Origin: Lachnospiraceae bacterium
GTDB lineage: Bacteria; Bacillota; Clostridia; Lachnospirales; Lachnospiraceae
Assembly: GCA_900763175.1 (NCBI GenBank)
Contig: CAAFJI010000027.1
Coordinates: 1-21,405, forward strand
Reading direction: 5' to 3'
Length of the DNA: 21,405 bases
Shown in pieces: positions 1-8,046 of this stretch. The position numbers were made by a program, and so were the translations under genes. A model generated the notes under the pieces. It was given only the letters and a program-made list of their open reading frames with translations, was not told the origin of the DNA and did no database searches. The stretch's first letter is position 1; every line of letters begins with the position of its first letter.

Positions 1-300
1 CTAAATAATATCAGACGGCGGTGGTGTATAGGGGAGTCCTCCATACATCTTCGGTATTTCTTTTTTTTCGTTACTTTCTGACTTTTCTTGCAATTGTTCA
101 GAAAGAATTTTTTCTATTTTTTCATTCAATTTTTTTAATTCTTCCAACACAGTTTCTATTGTTGGCTCGCTCTTTTCTTCCTGATTTAACAGCAGTGCTT
201 CAACCAATCCCTGTCCTGTTGGATATCGCTGTCGGTCTCTTTGATCAATCACATCAATCGCTTCTTGAGATAATCGGAATGCTCGTTGTATTTTAGCCAT
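1..300 (-). CDS. small ribbon-helix-helix-like DNA-binding protein (putative)
   Basis: This is a complete 99-residue protein that starts at an ATG with a GGGAGG ribosome site just upstream and stops at the window edge. Residues 7-38 (FRLSQEAIDVID...GLVEALLL) have the pattern of a ribbon-helix-helix fold: a short strand, a helix, a turn and a second helix. Residues 45-75 (LEELKKLNEKIEKILSE) look like a coiled coil. RHH proteins are common as relaxosome accessory factors, partition proteins and copy-number or antitoxin repressors. The gene lies immediately beyond an iteron and hairpin region and has a promoter of the same design as the transfer operon, so a relaxosome or centromere-binding role is a reasonable inference. 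The fold assignment is by pattern only and the family is not identified. Confidence 0.6.
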   Translation of the reverse strand: MAKIQRAFRLSQEAIDVIDQRDRQRYPTGQGLVEALLLNQEEKSEPTIETVLEELKKLNEKIEKILSEQLQEKSESNEKKEIPKMYGGLPYTPPPSDII

Positions 301-334
301 GTTTTTCCTCCCTACTACAAACTTTTCTAATTCT

Positions 335-380
335 ATTTTACTACTTCTGAATTTGAATATCTAGGTTACTTTAGGTTACC
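335..380 (-). promoter_or_regulatory. promoter P1 with two phased GTTAC repeats
   Basis: On the minus strand a TAAAAT -10 box (335-340) lies exactly 23 bp downstream of the sequence GGTAACCTAAAGTAACC (364-380). That sequence holds two GTAAC units with 10-bp periodicity. The same 23-bp distance is seen in P2 and P3. The hexamer in the -35 position (TAGATA) is poor, which fits a promoter needing an activator. P1 lacks the CACCTT/AAGGTG palindrome found in the spacer of P2 and P3. It would drive the small gene that starts at 300. Confidence 0.55.
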
Positions 381-400
381 CCAACATAGTTTGCCGGTAG

Positions 401-543
401 CATTTGTATAGCATGTAGTACCAACTGTATAGCTTCCTGCTAACATTTGTATAGCACATGGTACCAACTGTATAGCTTTCTGCTAACATCTGTATAGCAC
501 ATGGTACCAACTGTATAACTTTCTGCTAACATTTGTATAGCAA
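401..543. repeat. phased iteron array, 43-bp tandem repeat (3.3 copies)
   Basis: Three tandem 43-bp units (401-443, 444-486, 487-529) and a partial fourth are visible. Each unit carries two copies of the octamer TGTATAGC. The seven octamers begin at 405, 426, 448, 469, 491, 512 and 534, so spacing alternates 21/22 bp and all sites fall on one face of the helix. Six are identical and the sixth reads TGTATAAC. This is the geometry expected for cooperative protein binding at an origin, oriT or centromere. There are no spacers, so it is not a CRISPR. Confidence 0.85.
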
Positions 544-602
544 ATCCTACTTTTTGTCCGTCAAAACCCTGTTTTTCCATCAAAATTGCCCCTATCTGTA
601 CG

Positions 603-683
603 CAATTCTCCGAGAGGAGAATTGGCAAGATACGCATAATGTTTAACAAACATCATGCCATCTTGTTAGGGGAACGCCCCTAA
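603..683. other. oriT: candidate origin of transfer (three adjacent hairpins)
   Basis: Three inverted repeats lie side by side. The first is a perfect 9-bp stem, CAATTCTCC/GGAGAATTG (603-611 and 616-624), with loop GAGA. The second is a long imperfect hairpin at 626-665: outer CAAGAT/ATCTTG arms around an 11-bp arm pair (634-644 and 648-658) with one mismatch and loop AAC. The third is TTAGGGG/CCCCTAA (666-672 and 677-683) with loop AACG, followed by GACCCC. A large inverted repeat next to a short GC-rich stem is typical of oriT regions beside a nick site. No relaxase is in view, so the nick position and the relaxase family cannot be assigned. A replication or partition origin remains possible. 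Confidence 0.45.
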
Positions 684-820
684 GACCCCTGGATAACATA
701 TAAAGATAAAATACTCCCCTTGATTTCCCATCTTTCCCAGGCTTTCTCAGATGCTTCCCCTTTCATTTCTTGCATCTGTCATGCGCTGCACGTCCCATTT
801 TCAATGGCGCACATCCATTT

Positions 821-1090
821 TTATAAAGTCAATTCCAGGGAATCTTCCTCTTCTTTTTGATCCTGCACAAAGCGGTATGCATTTTCCAAAATGTGTCCGG
901 TATACAACAAAACTTGACACTGCTCTGGTTCCTGTTTCAGCAGACATCTAAGACTCCTGTAGATCTTTCTTTTCATCACAATCTCTTCCGATTTTGAAAT
1001 GATTCCGTCCTTACTAAGTGCATGACAATCCATAATAAAAAGTTCCAGTTCTGCTTCCAATTTTTTCCCAACCATCTCCAAAATCTTCAC
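821..1090 (-). CDS. small helical protein of unknown function
   Basis: This is an 89-residue protein at the end of the long minus-strand operon, 16 bp after the membrane-tethered gene. I used the GTG start, which has AGGA 8 bp upstream. An ATG five codons later (position 1075) is an alternative, served by GAGGTG at a longer spacing. The protein appears fully helical and cytoplasmic, with a charged C-terminal end (QDQKEEED) and Cys residues at about 22, 49 and 58. I recognise no family. Its place in the operon suggests an accessory role in transfer, but that is inference only. Confidence 0.6.
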   Translation of the reverse strand: MKILEMVGKKLEAELELFIMDCHALSKDGIISKSEEIVMKRKIYRSLRCLLKQEPEQCQVLLYTGHILENAYRFVQDQKEEEDSLELTL

Positions 1091-1106
1091 CTCTTTTTTC
1101 CTGATT

Positions 1107-1628
1107 TTATTTATGAATCTGCAGCAACTTTTTCTCTTTGAAATAATCCATGGTCAGTTTGGTTTGCGCATCCTCCGGCTGAATTCCATTCCCGCCATCT
1201 GCAAAGATAAGCTGGCAATCCATGCTGTATTTTTCCTCCGAAAATCGTACCAGCATCGGCTCCAAAAACTGTGCTCCTGTGGCACTGGAAAATCCATGTT
1301 CCTGTGTCCAAGTTCTCAGTGCATCTGCCACTTCTCTTTTGGAAATTCCCATCATAGAAAGTGCATCTTCGTTTAATCCGGAAAGATCCATAGAAAGTGG
1401 TTCTTCCTCTTGTTTTTCTGGTTCACTTTCCAGCTCTCTTTCTTCCATTTCCTGCTTCGTATTTTCCTGTGTTTCTTTTGGTTTGATCTCCAATTCCTGT
1501 TCTACTTTTTCTGGTTTCTCTTCCGATTGTTTCTCAGGTTTCTGATCGGACAAAATGATACCGATCCCTGTCAAAATGCCACACAGAATCACCATGGCTG
1601 CAATCACAATTATGATTCTTTTTTTCAA
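1107..1628 (-). CDS. membrane-tethered protein with charged stalk, unknown function
   Basis: The protein has 173 residues and appears to start at a TTG codon preceded by AAAGGAG about 10 bp upstream. There is no in-frame ATG near that site. Residues 1-27 form a positively charged end and a single membrane segment (IIIVIAAMVILCGILTGIGIIL). Residues 29-75 are a Glu/Lys/Gln-rich stalk, and residues 78-173 form a small globular domain outside the membrane with the phrase SMMGISKREVADALRTWTQEHGF. I do not recognise the domain. The gene follows ssb by 24 bp in the conjugation operon, so an extracytoplasmic accessory to the transfer channel is plausible. Confidence 0.7.
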   Translation of the reverse strand: MKKRIIIVIAAMVILCGILTGIGIILSDQKPEKQSEEKPEKVEQELEIKPKETQENTKQEMEERELESEPEKQEEEPLSMDLSGLNEDALSMMGISKREVADALRTWTQEHGFSSATGAQFLEPMLVRFSEEKYSMDCQLIFADGGNGIQPEDAQTKLTMDYFKEKKLLQIHK

Positions 1629-1652
1629 TGCTGTTTGGCTCCTTTCTTGCTT

Positions 1653-2072
1653 TTAATGGAATGGTAATTCTTCCTCGATTCCATCCGGGATATTCTGGAA
1701 ACCATCAGTGTCCGGTGCTCCCATTGCCCCCTGATTTCCCCGTCCCTGTTCTGACTTGCTTTCGGCAAATTCCTGCTCTTCTACTACCACTTCTGTGGTA
1801 TAAACCTTGATCCCATCTTTATTCGTATAACTGCCGGTCTGGATCCTTCCGGAAACCGAAATCCGTAGTCCCTGACGGAAATATTTCTCGGCAAATTCTG
1901 CGGATTTTCCGAAAACCACACAGGGAATAAAATCTGCCGTCTGCGCTCCTTCCCGTTGGAATCTTCGCTCCACTGCCAGAGTATATCTTGCCACCGCAGT
2001 TGCCGGCTCTCCCTGAGAATATCGTACTTCCGGATCCCGTGTCAGTCTCCCCATTAAAACTACTTTGTTCAT
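1653..2072 (-). CDS. ssb: single-stranded DNA-binding protein
   Basis: This 139-residue protein has the standard SSB layout. An OB-fold opens with NKVVLMGRLTRDPEVRYSQ and includes FIPCVVFGKSAEFAEKYFRQG and ISVSGRIQTGSYTNKDG, followed by a flexible linker and an acidic tip (EEELPFH). That tip is a variant of the DDDIPF-type peptide that recruits replication and repair partners, with an extra terminal His. Conjugative elements often carry their own SSB to coat the transferred strand in the recipient, and the position in the transfer operon fits. The start has AAAGGA about 7 bp upstream. Length and motifs match the family well. Confidence 0.95.
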   Translation of the reverse strand: MNKVVLMGRLTRDPEVRYSQGEPATAVARYTLAVERRFQREGAQTADFIPCVVFGKSAEFAEKYFRQGLRISVSGRIQTGSYTNKDGIKVYTTEVVVEEQEFAESKSEQGRGNQGAMGAPDTDGFQNIPDGIEEELPFH

Positions 2073-2096
2073 ATTGATTTTTCCTTTCTTTTTGTT

Positions 2097-4043
2097 CTAA
2101 TTTGCCGGAACTCCACCTGGGAACACCCAGCCGATCCACCCCGTATGTCCCTGACAGGTTGCGGTCTGCCAACTGCACCATTCTTCCAGACTTTCCACGG
2201 AAAAATAGCCCCGGTTATTGGCCACCATTCCATTCCCAAGATAGATCCCGACATGTCCATATATGCTGCCCATAGTTCCGTATCCACTGCCACACACAAT
2301 GGCTCCCGGCGGAATGTTTTCCATGCTGGTATTGCCCGTATTTTTATAGTTGTTCCACATATCGATGGCATTCCCATAAGGGATTGTTGGTGCTCCTGCA
2401 GCCTGATAAATTCCCGTCACCCACTGAGCGCACATATCCGGAGTACAAGGGTAAATTCCCTGATTATTAGCGGCATGATCCACGATGCTCTGCATCAGTG
2501 GCGTCACCGTTCCATCGTAGTTTCCCCCTCCGCTTTTTTGGTACTCTTCATAAGTCATGTTATCGAACCGATAGAGGTTATAATTGTCCATGTGCTGCAC
2601 ACATTTTTCCACATAAGAACTATCCGTTGCCCAGCCCGCCGCACGGATTCCATTCATAAATCCCCTGGCGGCTTCTTTGGTATACTTCTTGTCATTGTGG
2701 TTCCGATAAGGGGCAACTTTCCCTGCATAAGGTTCTCGGTTTAACATCCACCCTCGCTGCCGGATACAGGCTCCATAATCCGGATACACGGAGAACCCGG
2801 CAATGATGGTGGTATTCCCATTTCCGGTTTCCTCGCCCGTAGACATATCCACACCGCCAATGGCATATTTGTCTCCGGAAAAATACTTGATCCCAAACAG
2901 ATTTTTATACTCGTACGCCAGCTGGGAGAGTCCCTGCCCATTGTCTCCTCCTGGCCCATATAACCCAAATCCGGATTCCGCAATCACCTGTGCGACTCCG
3001 GTAGAGACCGGAATCCCACTTTCTTCCTGCACAGCAAAAAATGCTTCCATCATATCTTCGGTAATAAAGGGCGGCAGTCCATGTCCGGTGGCCGGCTGTT
3101 GGTCTAAAAACCCACCGATCAGGGACATGATCACACTGACAATCAGAGAGATTGCCAATACCGCCACCAAAAGAAAGGCCAGCATGGTCACAAGCACGGT
3201 CAAAAGTGCCGCTGCAAGCTGCAGTACCATTGCCGCACCTGCCAGTACTACACTTCCAATCGTTGCCCCCACATATTTTACAAAGGACGGCAGATCTCCA
3301 ACCTGCGCATTCTGCTGTTTGGTGTCTTCCAGTTTTGCCCGTTCTTCCCCGATTGCTTGCTGGGCTGCCTGATTCACTTCCTGGACATAGTTTTTAAAGG
3401 TTTGTGCTGTTTTCTTTGCAGTTCTGGCGGCCAGTGTAGCTGGAGTAACCGTGGATGCGCTACCCGCAACAGAAGATGCCGCACTCTGCACTCCTGCAGC
3501 CGCTTGTTTTCCGGTTTTTGAATGTGTCTGTCTGGCACCCGGGGAACTGTGTCTCTGGGGATTGTGGGGAGCGGTTGGTCTCTCCTCCCCGAAGCCCTTT
3601 TTTCGTACCTTTTCTGGCTTCCAAATCCCATGTAACGGTGTCCCTGATCTTGTGCCTCTTTGTGTTCCTCTTCCCTGAAAAAAGACCAGCTCTTCCATGG
3701 AATCCGCTTTCCTTCCGCCACCAGCAGATCCCTTCCGCTCTCCTACTTTCCATGCCTGCAATACCTGTCCGGATTCTTTTTCCAGAAGCCGTTTCTGTTT
3801 GGACTTTGGCATCCGGTTCCAGGCTTTCACTTCTTTTAGAGTCAGATACAGGGTAGGATCGCTATATTCCTCCAAATACACCTGCATTTCTTTTTCAATC
3901 TGTTGCGCCTCTTCCTGTTCCATCCAGGCATCCCAGTTTTTCTTCTTCCGGACGGAGTCCTGCAATTCTGCCTCTGCAAACATCTCTGCCAGAACTTCTT
4001 CCTGGGACGTTCTTTGTTTTCGTTTTGTTTCATTCAATCTCAT
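2097..4043 (-). CDS. two-domain conjugation cell-wall hydrolase (glucosaminidase + CHAP/NlpC-like)
   Basis: This 648-residue protein opens the peptidoglycan for the transfer channel. Residues 1-250 are a charged, partly disordered cytosolic part. Residues about 253-313 hold the membrane segments. Residues about 325-495 are a GH73-like glucosaminidase domain with a likely catalytic Glu in VAQVIAESGFG (E356). Residues about 510-648 are a CHAP/NlpC-type cysteine peptidase with Cys538 (DMCAQWVTG) and His597 (YGHVGIYLG). The pairing resembles VirB1-like hydrolases of Gram-positive conjugation systems. I chose the ATG at 4043 over an in-frame GTG at 4052, because AGTAGGTG sits 6 bp before the ATG. 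That site includes the stop codon of virB4, so the two genes are probably translationally coupled. Confidence 0.9.
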   Translation of the reverse strand: MRLNETKRKQRTSQEEVLAEMFAEAELQDSVRKKKNWDAWMEQEEAQQIEKEMQVYLEEYSDPTLYLTLKEVKAWNRMPKSKQKRLLEKESGQVLQAWKVGERKGSAGGGRKADSMEELVFFQGRGTQRGTRSGTPLHGIWKPEKVRKKGFGEERPTAPHNPQRHSSPGARQTHSKTGKQAAAGVQSAASSVAGSASTVTPATLAARTAKKTAQTFKNYVQEVNQAAQQAIGEERAKLEDTKQQNAQVGDLPSFVKYVGATIGSVVLAGAAMVLQLAAALLTVLVTMLAFLLVAVLAISLIVSVIMSLIGGFLDQQPATGHGLPPFITEDMMEAFFAVQEESGIPVSTGVAQVIAESGFGLYGPGGDNGQGLSQLAYEYKNLFGIKYFSGDKYAIGGVDMSTGEETGNGNTTIIAGFSVYPDYGACIRQRGWMLNREPYAGKVAPYRNHNDKKYTKEAARGFMNGIRAAGWATDSSYVEKCVQHMDNYNLYRFDNMTYEEYQKSGGGNYDGTVTPLMQSIVDHAANNQGIYPCTPDMCAQWVTGIYQAAGAPTIPYGNAIDMWNNYKNTGNTSMENIPPGAIVCGSGYGTMGSIYGHVGIYLGNGMVANNRGYFSVESLEEWCSWQTATCQGHTGWIGWVFPGGVPAN

Positions 4044-4052
4044 TGATTTCAC

Positions 4053-6800
4053 CTACTTCGCAATCTGATACCAGCCCTCTTTCTCTTCCAGAGCACCTGC
4101 TTGAAGCATGGCATCCAACAGCCTTTGTGCTTCCTCCGGGGCGATCTCCAACAAAGCAGTCACATCCCCAAACCGGATCGGTGCAAACGCCGCCAGCTGC
4201 AGAACGGTCTCCCACTCCTGTTCCCCCAGTCCCTGTTGCAGCACATCGGGCTTTTCTTCCTGCCAGTTCTGGGGCATCTCTGGTTCCGGTTTATATGCCA
4301 CCTGTGGAGGCACTCGTTCCTGCCAGCGTTCTCTTCCCTCCGATTCCGGAATCTCGTCTCGTTTAACAGGCACCGTATCCGGAACACGCTTTTGCTCTGC
4401 CTCCCGCTGTGCTTTTTCATGGAAGTTGGTGGAATATTTTTCATACAGGATATTATCCTTCTCAATCCGCGCATTAAACAGCACCACTTTTTTGTTCCAG
4501 ACGATGACCCCCTCTCCCGGTTTTCCCGTTCCCAGTGCCCGGAATTCCCGTTCGGATAAAGGCTGGATCTCTGCCAGACTTTGGGCATCCACACCCCCCT
4601 GATCCAGGAAACATTTATAGGAGCAGTTCTGGAACAGTTCTACCATCTTTTTGTTGGCCAAAGCTGCCACCACGTTCTGCATCGCCAGGGTGACGATTCC
4701 TCCAAACTTTCGGAAGGTAATAACTGCATTGTTGAGCATCTCTGCAGATCCCGGTTTTTCCGAAACCACCTCTGCCTCATCCACCACTAAGTGTGTGGCT
4801 TTCTGCAACTTTTTATTGTAATCCATCCGGGTAGACAGATAATGCAGCACCGTATCCATGACAGCCTCCCAGTTGTTTTCCGGCACGTTGCACATCCCAA
4901 ATCCTACCAATCGATTCTGAAATTCAATATTGGTCGGGTGCGCCAGCATATCGCAGGAACCCGTGGTGTACTCTTCCAGGGAGTTATAGATGGGACGGAT
5001 AATAGCTTCATCGTGGGCGTGTCGTACCTGTTCCAGTTCCTTTCCAATCTCTTCCCGCAGCCAGAGTAAGGTGGGCTGTTTCTTTAACCGCTTCTGGGCA
5101 AAGACCTGGGCAAACATCTGCTCCGTACAACGGCTCACCACGGAATCGTGCTCCTGGGTGACCAGGATATTTTTCATGATCGCCTGCACCAGTCCTTTGG
5201 CATACTCACACTGTTTGGCCACAAATTCCGCTTTCAGCTCTTTACTGCCGGAAAAGACTTCCTGGGTCACTTCAAATCCATTGAGATAAATCCCGCTTTT
5301 AGGGGTCAGGTCAAAATACACCCCCTGATACTCCCTGCAGATATCTTCAAATTCATTCTGTGGATCCAGCACAATGATGTCATCTTCGCTTCCAAGCAAG
5401 GTCTGGGAAATCACGGTCAGCTTGATCAGCATGGATTTTCCAGAACCGGAATATCCCACAATGATCCCGTGAGGGTTGGGAAGGAGTTTCCGGTTGGCAA
5501 TGAGATACCGCCCGGTGGTCTTGTTGATCCCCAGCATCTTTCCGCCCGGCTCTAAGATATCTTGGGCATGGTAAGGGTTAAATGCCACCAGAGAAGAGGT
5601 GAGAAAGAACCGCATATAATCCACCTGTCTCCCTCCGGTTGGAAGTGCCGTATTTAAGGCTTTTAACTGTCGGAAATCACAAGGCTCCAAAAAAGCGCCC
5701 ACTTTATCAGAACGTCCGATGGCGCAGACCTCTTCCATCCGTTGTTGCAACAGCTCCACCCCCTCTTTCACCGGAGCCGTCAACACCACCAGAAGATTTA
5801 AAAAGACCCCTTTCTCATCGTTGGCATCCACCAGTTCAATGTATTCCTCGATCTCATCCCGCCGTTTCTTTTTGGTGTAAGACGGAGAGGTGACGATCTG
5901 CCCCGCCTGACGCTTCTGCTCGATCTCGTCATTGATTTCCCGCTCATTGTTCATGTGCATGGCAACTAATTTATCGTTGATGACTTCCTGTTGCACCGGA
6001 GCAAAGTCCAGCGTCACAAAAGACGGATAAGGAAGGCTGCTTAAAGTATGTAAAAAGGTGTCCGTATCCAGAGATTTCCGATACTGGGTCGCCGTCAGAA
6101 CCGTCATCATGGTATTTCCCAGAATCAGGTAATCATTAAACTGCTGGATGCTCCGTGGCAGTATGTCACTTTTCCAGTCCTGCAGCACCACCTGTGGCAT
6201 CTCTTCCCCCGGACGCAGCATCCCGTGGAGCACCTGAAAACGCTCCATGGTTCCCAGCACGGCGATCTCACTGCCCCATCCTGCAAAGGCATCCTCGATC
6301 ATGGGCTCCAACGCCCGGAAATAGATGTTTGCCTGCGCCAGACTGTCTGCCCTGCAGGTAATGGTCAGATAGCGCAGTGTCCGCACGGTGGAGTTGGCAT
6401 CCGCCAGTTTGGAATCCTGCCACTGCCGGATCCCTTTTGCGATGTCCGGATATTCCTTCTCATTGCGTTCATTCCGGATCGATGCCAAAAATTTTTCTAC
6501 CGACTGATATTCATTACACAACGTAATCTTATAGGACGCATCCATGGAATTGAGCCAGAACATCAGTTCTGACAAAAAATTCTTTTTCTCCGTCCGGTTC
6601 TTGTTGATGTAATTGATATCTTCAAATACATAACACCGATCATACAGTGTATCCTTTTTCTTGGTCTCCAACTGGAACACCCCGTTTGCACAGGCTTTAT
6701 GGATATTGAATGCCTGGCGCACGTTCTTGGGTACGGAAACCAAAGGCTGGGATAACTCCCGTTTCTTGGAAAATTCCTTATTTCCATTAAAAATTGCCAT
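4053..6800 (-). CDS. virB4: VirB4-family conjugation ATPase
   Basis: This 915-residue ATPase energises the type IV secretion channel at the inner face of the membrane. The Walker A motif is GYSGSGKS (residues 449-456). Walker B is LVVDEAE (671-677), followed by the sensor-like TLAMQNV (about 704-710). The N-terminal half is the usual VirB4 domain that contacts the channel. The last 60 or so residues (EWETVLQLAAFAPIRFGDVTALL...) look like a small winged-helix-type extension. The frame stays open upstream to 6989, but the ATG at 6800 has AAAGGAG 7 bp before it and begins right after the PrgI gene ends. A TraE/TrbE label would be equivalent. Confidence 0.96.
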   Translation of the reverse strand: MAIFNGNKEFSKKRELSQPLVSVPKNVRQAFNIHKACANGVFQLETKKKDTLYDRCYVFEDINYINKNRTEKKNFLSELMFWLNSMDASYKITLCNEYQSVEKFLASIRNERNEKEYPDIAKGIRQWQDSKLADANSTVRTLRYLTITCRADSLAQANIYFRALEPMIEDAFAGWGSEIAVLGTMERFQVLHGMLRPGEEMPQVVLQDWKSDILPRSIQQFNDYLILGNTMMTVLTATQYRKSLDTDTFLHTLSSLPYPSFVTLDFAPVQQEVINDKLVAMHMNNEREINDEIEQKRQAGQIVTSPSYTKKKRRDEIEEYIELVDANDEKGVFLNLLVVLTAPVKEGVELLQQRMEEVCAIGRSDKVGAFLEPCDFRQLKALNTALPTGGRQVDYMRFFLTSSLVAFNPYHAQDILEPGGKMLGINKTTGRYLIANRKLLPNPHGIIVGYSGSGKSMLIKLTVISQTLLGSEDDIIVLDPQNEFEDICREYQGVYFDLTPKSGIYLNGFEVTQEVFSGSKELKAEFVAKQCEYAKGLVQAIMKNILVTQEHDSVVSRCTEQMFAQVFAQKRLKKQPTLLWLREEIGKELEQVRHAHDEAIIRPIYNSLEEYTTGSCDMLAHPTNIEFQNRLVGFGMCNVPENNWEAVMDTVLHYLSTRMDYNKKLQKATHLVVDEAEVVSEKPGSAEMLNNAVITFRKFGGIVTLAMQNVVAALANKKMVELFQNCSYKCFLDQGGVDAQSLAEIQPLSEREFRALGTGKPGEGVIVWNKKVVLFNARIEKDNILYEKYSTNFHEKAQREAEQKRVPDTVPVKRDEIPESEGRERWQERVPPQVAYKPEPEMPQNWQEEKPDVLQQGLGEQEWETVLQLAAFAPIRFGDVTALLEIAPEEAQRLLDAMLQAGALEEKEGWYQIAK

Positions 6801-6801
6801 T

Positions 6802-7158
6802 TTATCGCTCCTTTCTCGATGGATGCATGGTAAATACTCGGTGTTTCTGACCGGCTGCAGTTTCTGTTTCCCCACAAAGTTTCTTTGTTGCCTGCAGATA
6901 CTTCCATTCTTTGCATAACATCGGGATCGACATGCCCCGGTACTTAAACAGTCCCAAAACCGGAATCGGCAGTGCTGCCAGAATTCCAATGTAAACGCCT
7001 CCCTGCGGCGGAACGTTTAAAAAATACCAAAGGGCAACCATAATCCCGATCACCGTCGGCAAAAAGTAGCCTACCGTAATCAGCTGTTTCAGATCCAGCC
7101 CTTTCCAGATGGATTGCTGATATGCCGTTTCAAAATCTTTGTTGATATCGATTTTCAT
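6802..7158 (-). CDS. PrgI-family conjugation membrane protein
   Basis: This 118-residue protein starts MKIDINKDFETAYQQSIWKGLDLKQLI, the characteristic opening of the PrgI family (VirB3-like) found just before virB4 in Gram-positive transfer operons. Two membrane segments follow (VGYFLPTVIGIMVALWYF and GVYIGILAALPIPVLGLF), then a basic cytosolic tail with KYRGMSIPMLCKEWKYLQATKKL. I chose the ATG at 7158 because it gives the family N-terminus. An AAAGGA abuts it closely and a better GGAG lies about 14 bp upstream, so its ribosome site is unusual. The gene stops 1 bp before virB4 starts. It probably forms part of the inner-membrane channel. Confidence 0.9.
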   Translation of the reverse strand: MKIDINKDFETAYQQSIWKGLDLKQLITVGYFLPTVIGIMVALWYFLNVPPQGGVYIGILAALPIPVLGLFKYRGMSIPMLCKEWKYLQATKKLCGETETAAGQKHRVFTMHPSRKER

Positions 7159-7181
7159 ATCCTTTCTTTCTACTCCTTTCC

Positions 7182-7198
7182 GTTCCGAATTTCGGAAC
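7182..7198. repeat. intergenic palindrome GTTCCGAATTTCGGAAC, copy 1
   Basis: This is a perfect 8-bp inverted repeat around a single central base. It lies 7 bp after the stop of the VirB6-like gene and just before the ribosome site of the PrgI gene. Two further copies occupy the same kind of position at 8664-8680 and 9136-9152. In RNA it would form a hairpin beside the Shine-Dalgarno sequence. As DNA it could be an operator. Confidence 0.8.
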
Positions 7199-7205
7199 AA
7201 GTTGT

Positions 7206-8033
7206 TTATAAGTGGAAGGTCTCTTTCATAAAGCTCCTTGCACCCCGTACAGAGACTGCCATTCCGATCATATAGATCGTAGAGGTCAGTGCCTGTCCAA
7301 AACCGTCAAAGAAATCTGCAAAACTGTCCCCCTGCAGATCCATTCCCCCGATGATCCGTCCGGAGATCGACATCACCAGGGCGATCACCACGATTTCAAA
7401 CACATTTCCTAAAAAACTTCTGACCCAGCTCTTCGCCGTTTCATCAATCCCACGTCCGGACACCATACTCGGCATGGCCAGTGGGAAGGTCACGGTCAAA
7501 AGATACAGCTTGACATAACGGCTGAACAGAGTCAAAAAGATCAGCATTCCACAGATCAGTGCGATAAAGAAATATAAAAATCCCATGAACCACCAGAACA
7601 GAACACTTCCGGCATCCACTTCGCCGGTGAAAAAATCTGGTGCCTGGAAATCCAATACCATTCCCCCCATCAGGGATGCCATGGAAAACAGGGTCTTCAT
7701 CAACTGCATTCCCATCTGCATCAACACATTTAAGGCCACCAGCCGGATCATCCCTTCGATACACAGTTCCAACGTGATATTTTCTTTTAAGTTGGAGGCT
7801 GCTTTTAGAAATACGCAGATGAAAAATACATTCATCATGGATAAACCGATTCCCATTGCCCAGGGATACAGAGTATCTGTTACAAATTTCCAAGTGGCCG
7901 GGGAAAAGTGCTGGGGGTCTTGACTAATGACCCCCGTGCTCAATCCGATGCACCAATCCCAGACGACTTTTGCCAGCTGATAAAACGGGCCATAGAACAT
8001 TTCCTTCAACAGGTCTTCTACCCATCCTGGCAT
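7206..8033 (-). CDS. VirB6/TrbL-like polytopic conjugation channel protein
   Basis: This 275-residue protein has about six membrane segments, including WAMGIGLSMMNVFFICVFL, FMGFLYFFIALICGMLIFLTLFSRYVKLYLLTV (two segments) and VFEIVVIALVMSIS. The phrase SRYVKLYLL...FPLAMP and the C-terminal STIYMIGMAVSVRGARSFM resemble TrbL/VirB6-type proteins of Bacillota elements. It likely forms the central inner-membrane part of the DNA channel. The start at 8033 has a perfect AGGAGGTG 7 bp upstream, and that site overlaps the stop codon of the preceding gene, so translation is probably coupled. Position between the VirB2-like and PrgI genes supports the call. Confidence 0.85.
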   Translation of the reverse strand: MPGWVEDLLKEMFYGPFYQLAKVVWDWCIGLSTGVISQDPQHFSPATWKFVTDTLYPWAMGIGLSMMNVFFICVFLKAASNLKENITLELCIEGMIRLVALNVLMQMGMQLMKTLFSMASLMGGMVLDFQAPDFFTGEVDAGSVLFWWFMGFLYFFIALICGMLIFLTLFSRYVKLYLLTVTFPLAMPSMVSGRGIDETAKSWVRSFLGNVFEIVVIALVMSISGRIIGGMDLQGDSFADFFDGFGQALTSTIYMIGMAVSVRGARSFMKETFHL

Positions 8034-8046
8034 TTGCCATCACCTC

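Larger units (their letters stand above)
301..820. other. gene-free cis-acting region
   Basis: This 520-bp stretch separates the end of the long minus-strand operon from the next small gene. From low to high coordinates it holds promoter P1, a phased iteron array (401-543), a cluster of three hairpins (603-683) and about 135 bp in which I see nothing convincing. Only a weak CCATT/AATGG stem near 795-807 lies after the last operon gene, and it is not a clear terminator. The density of inverted and direct repeats without a plausible gene suggests an origin of transfer, an origin of replication or a partition site. Confidence 0.6.

Noticed and set aside
401..543. Possible CRISPR array
   Set aside because: The 43-bp units are directly tandem with no unique spacers, and there are no cas genes.
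440..649. 69-residue minus-strand open frame across the iterons
   Set aside because: It is made of translated 43-bp repeats and hairpin sequence, has no ribosome site, and its repeated YxV/YxW segments come from the DNA repeat.
795..807. Terminator after the last operon gene
   Set aside because: The CCATT/AATGG stem is only 5 bp and no T-run follows on the minus strand.
6801..6989. Upstream extension of VirB4
   Set aside because: The extension overlaps the PrgI gene in another frame, has no ribosome site, and is Cys/Arg-rich nonsense. The ATG at 6800 has AAAGGAG.
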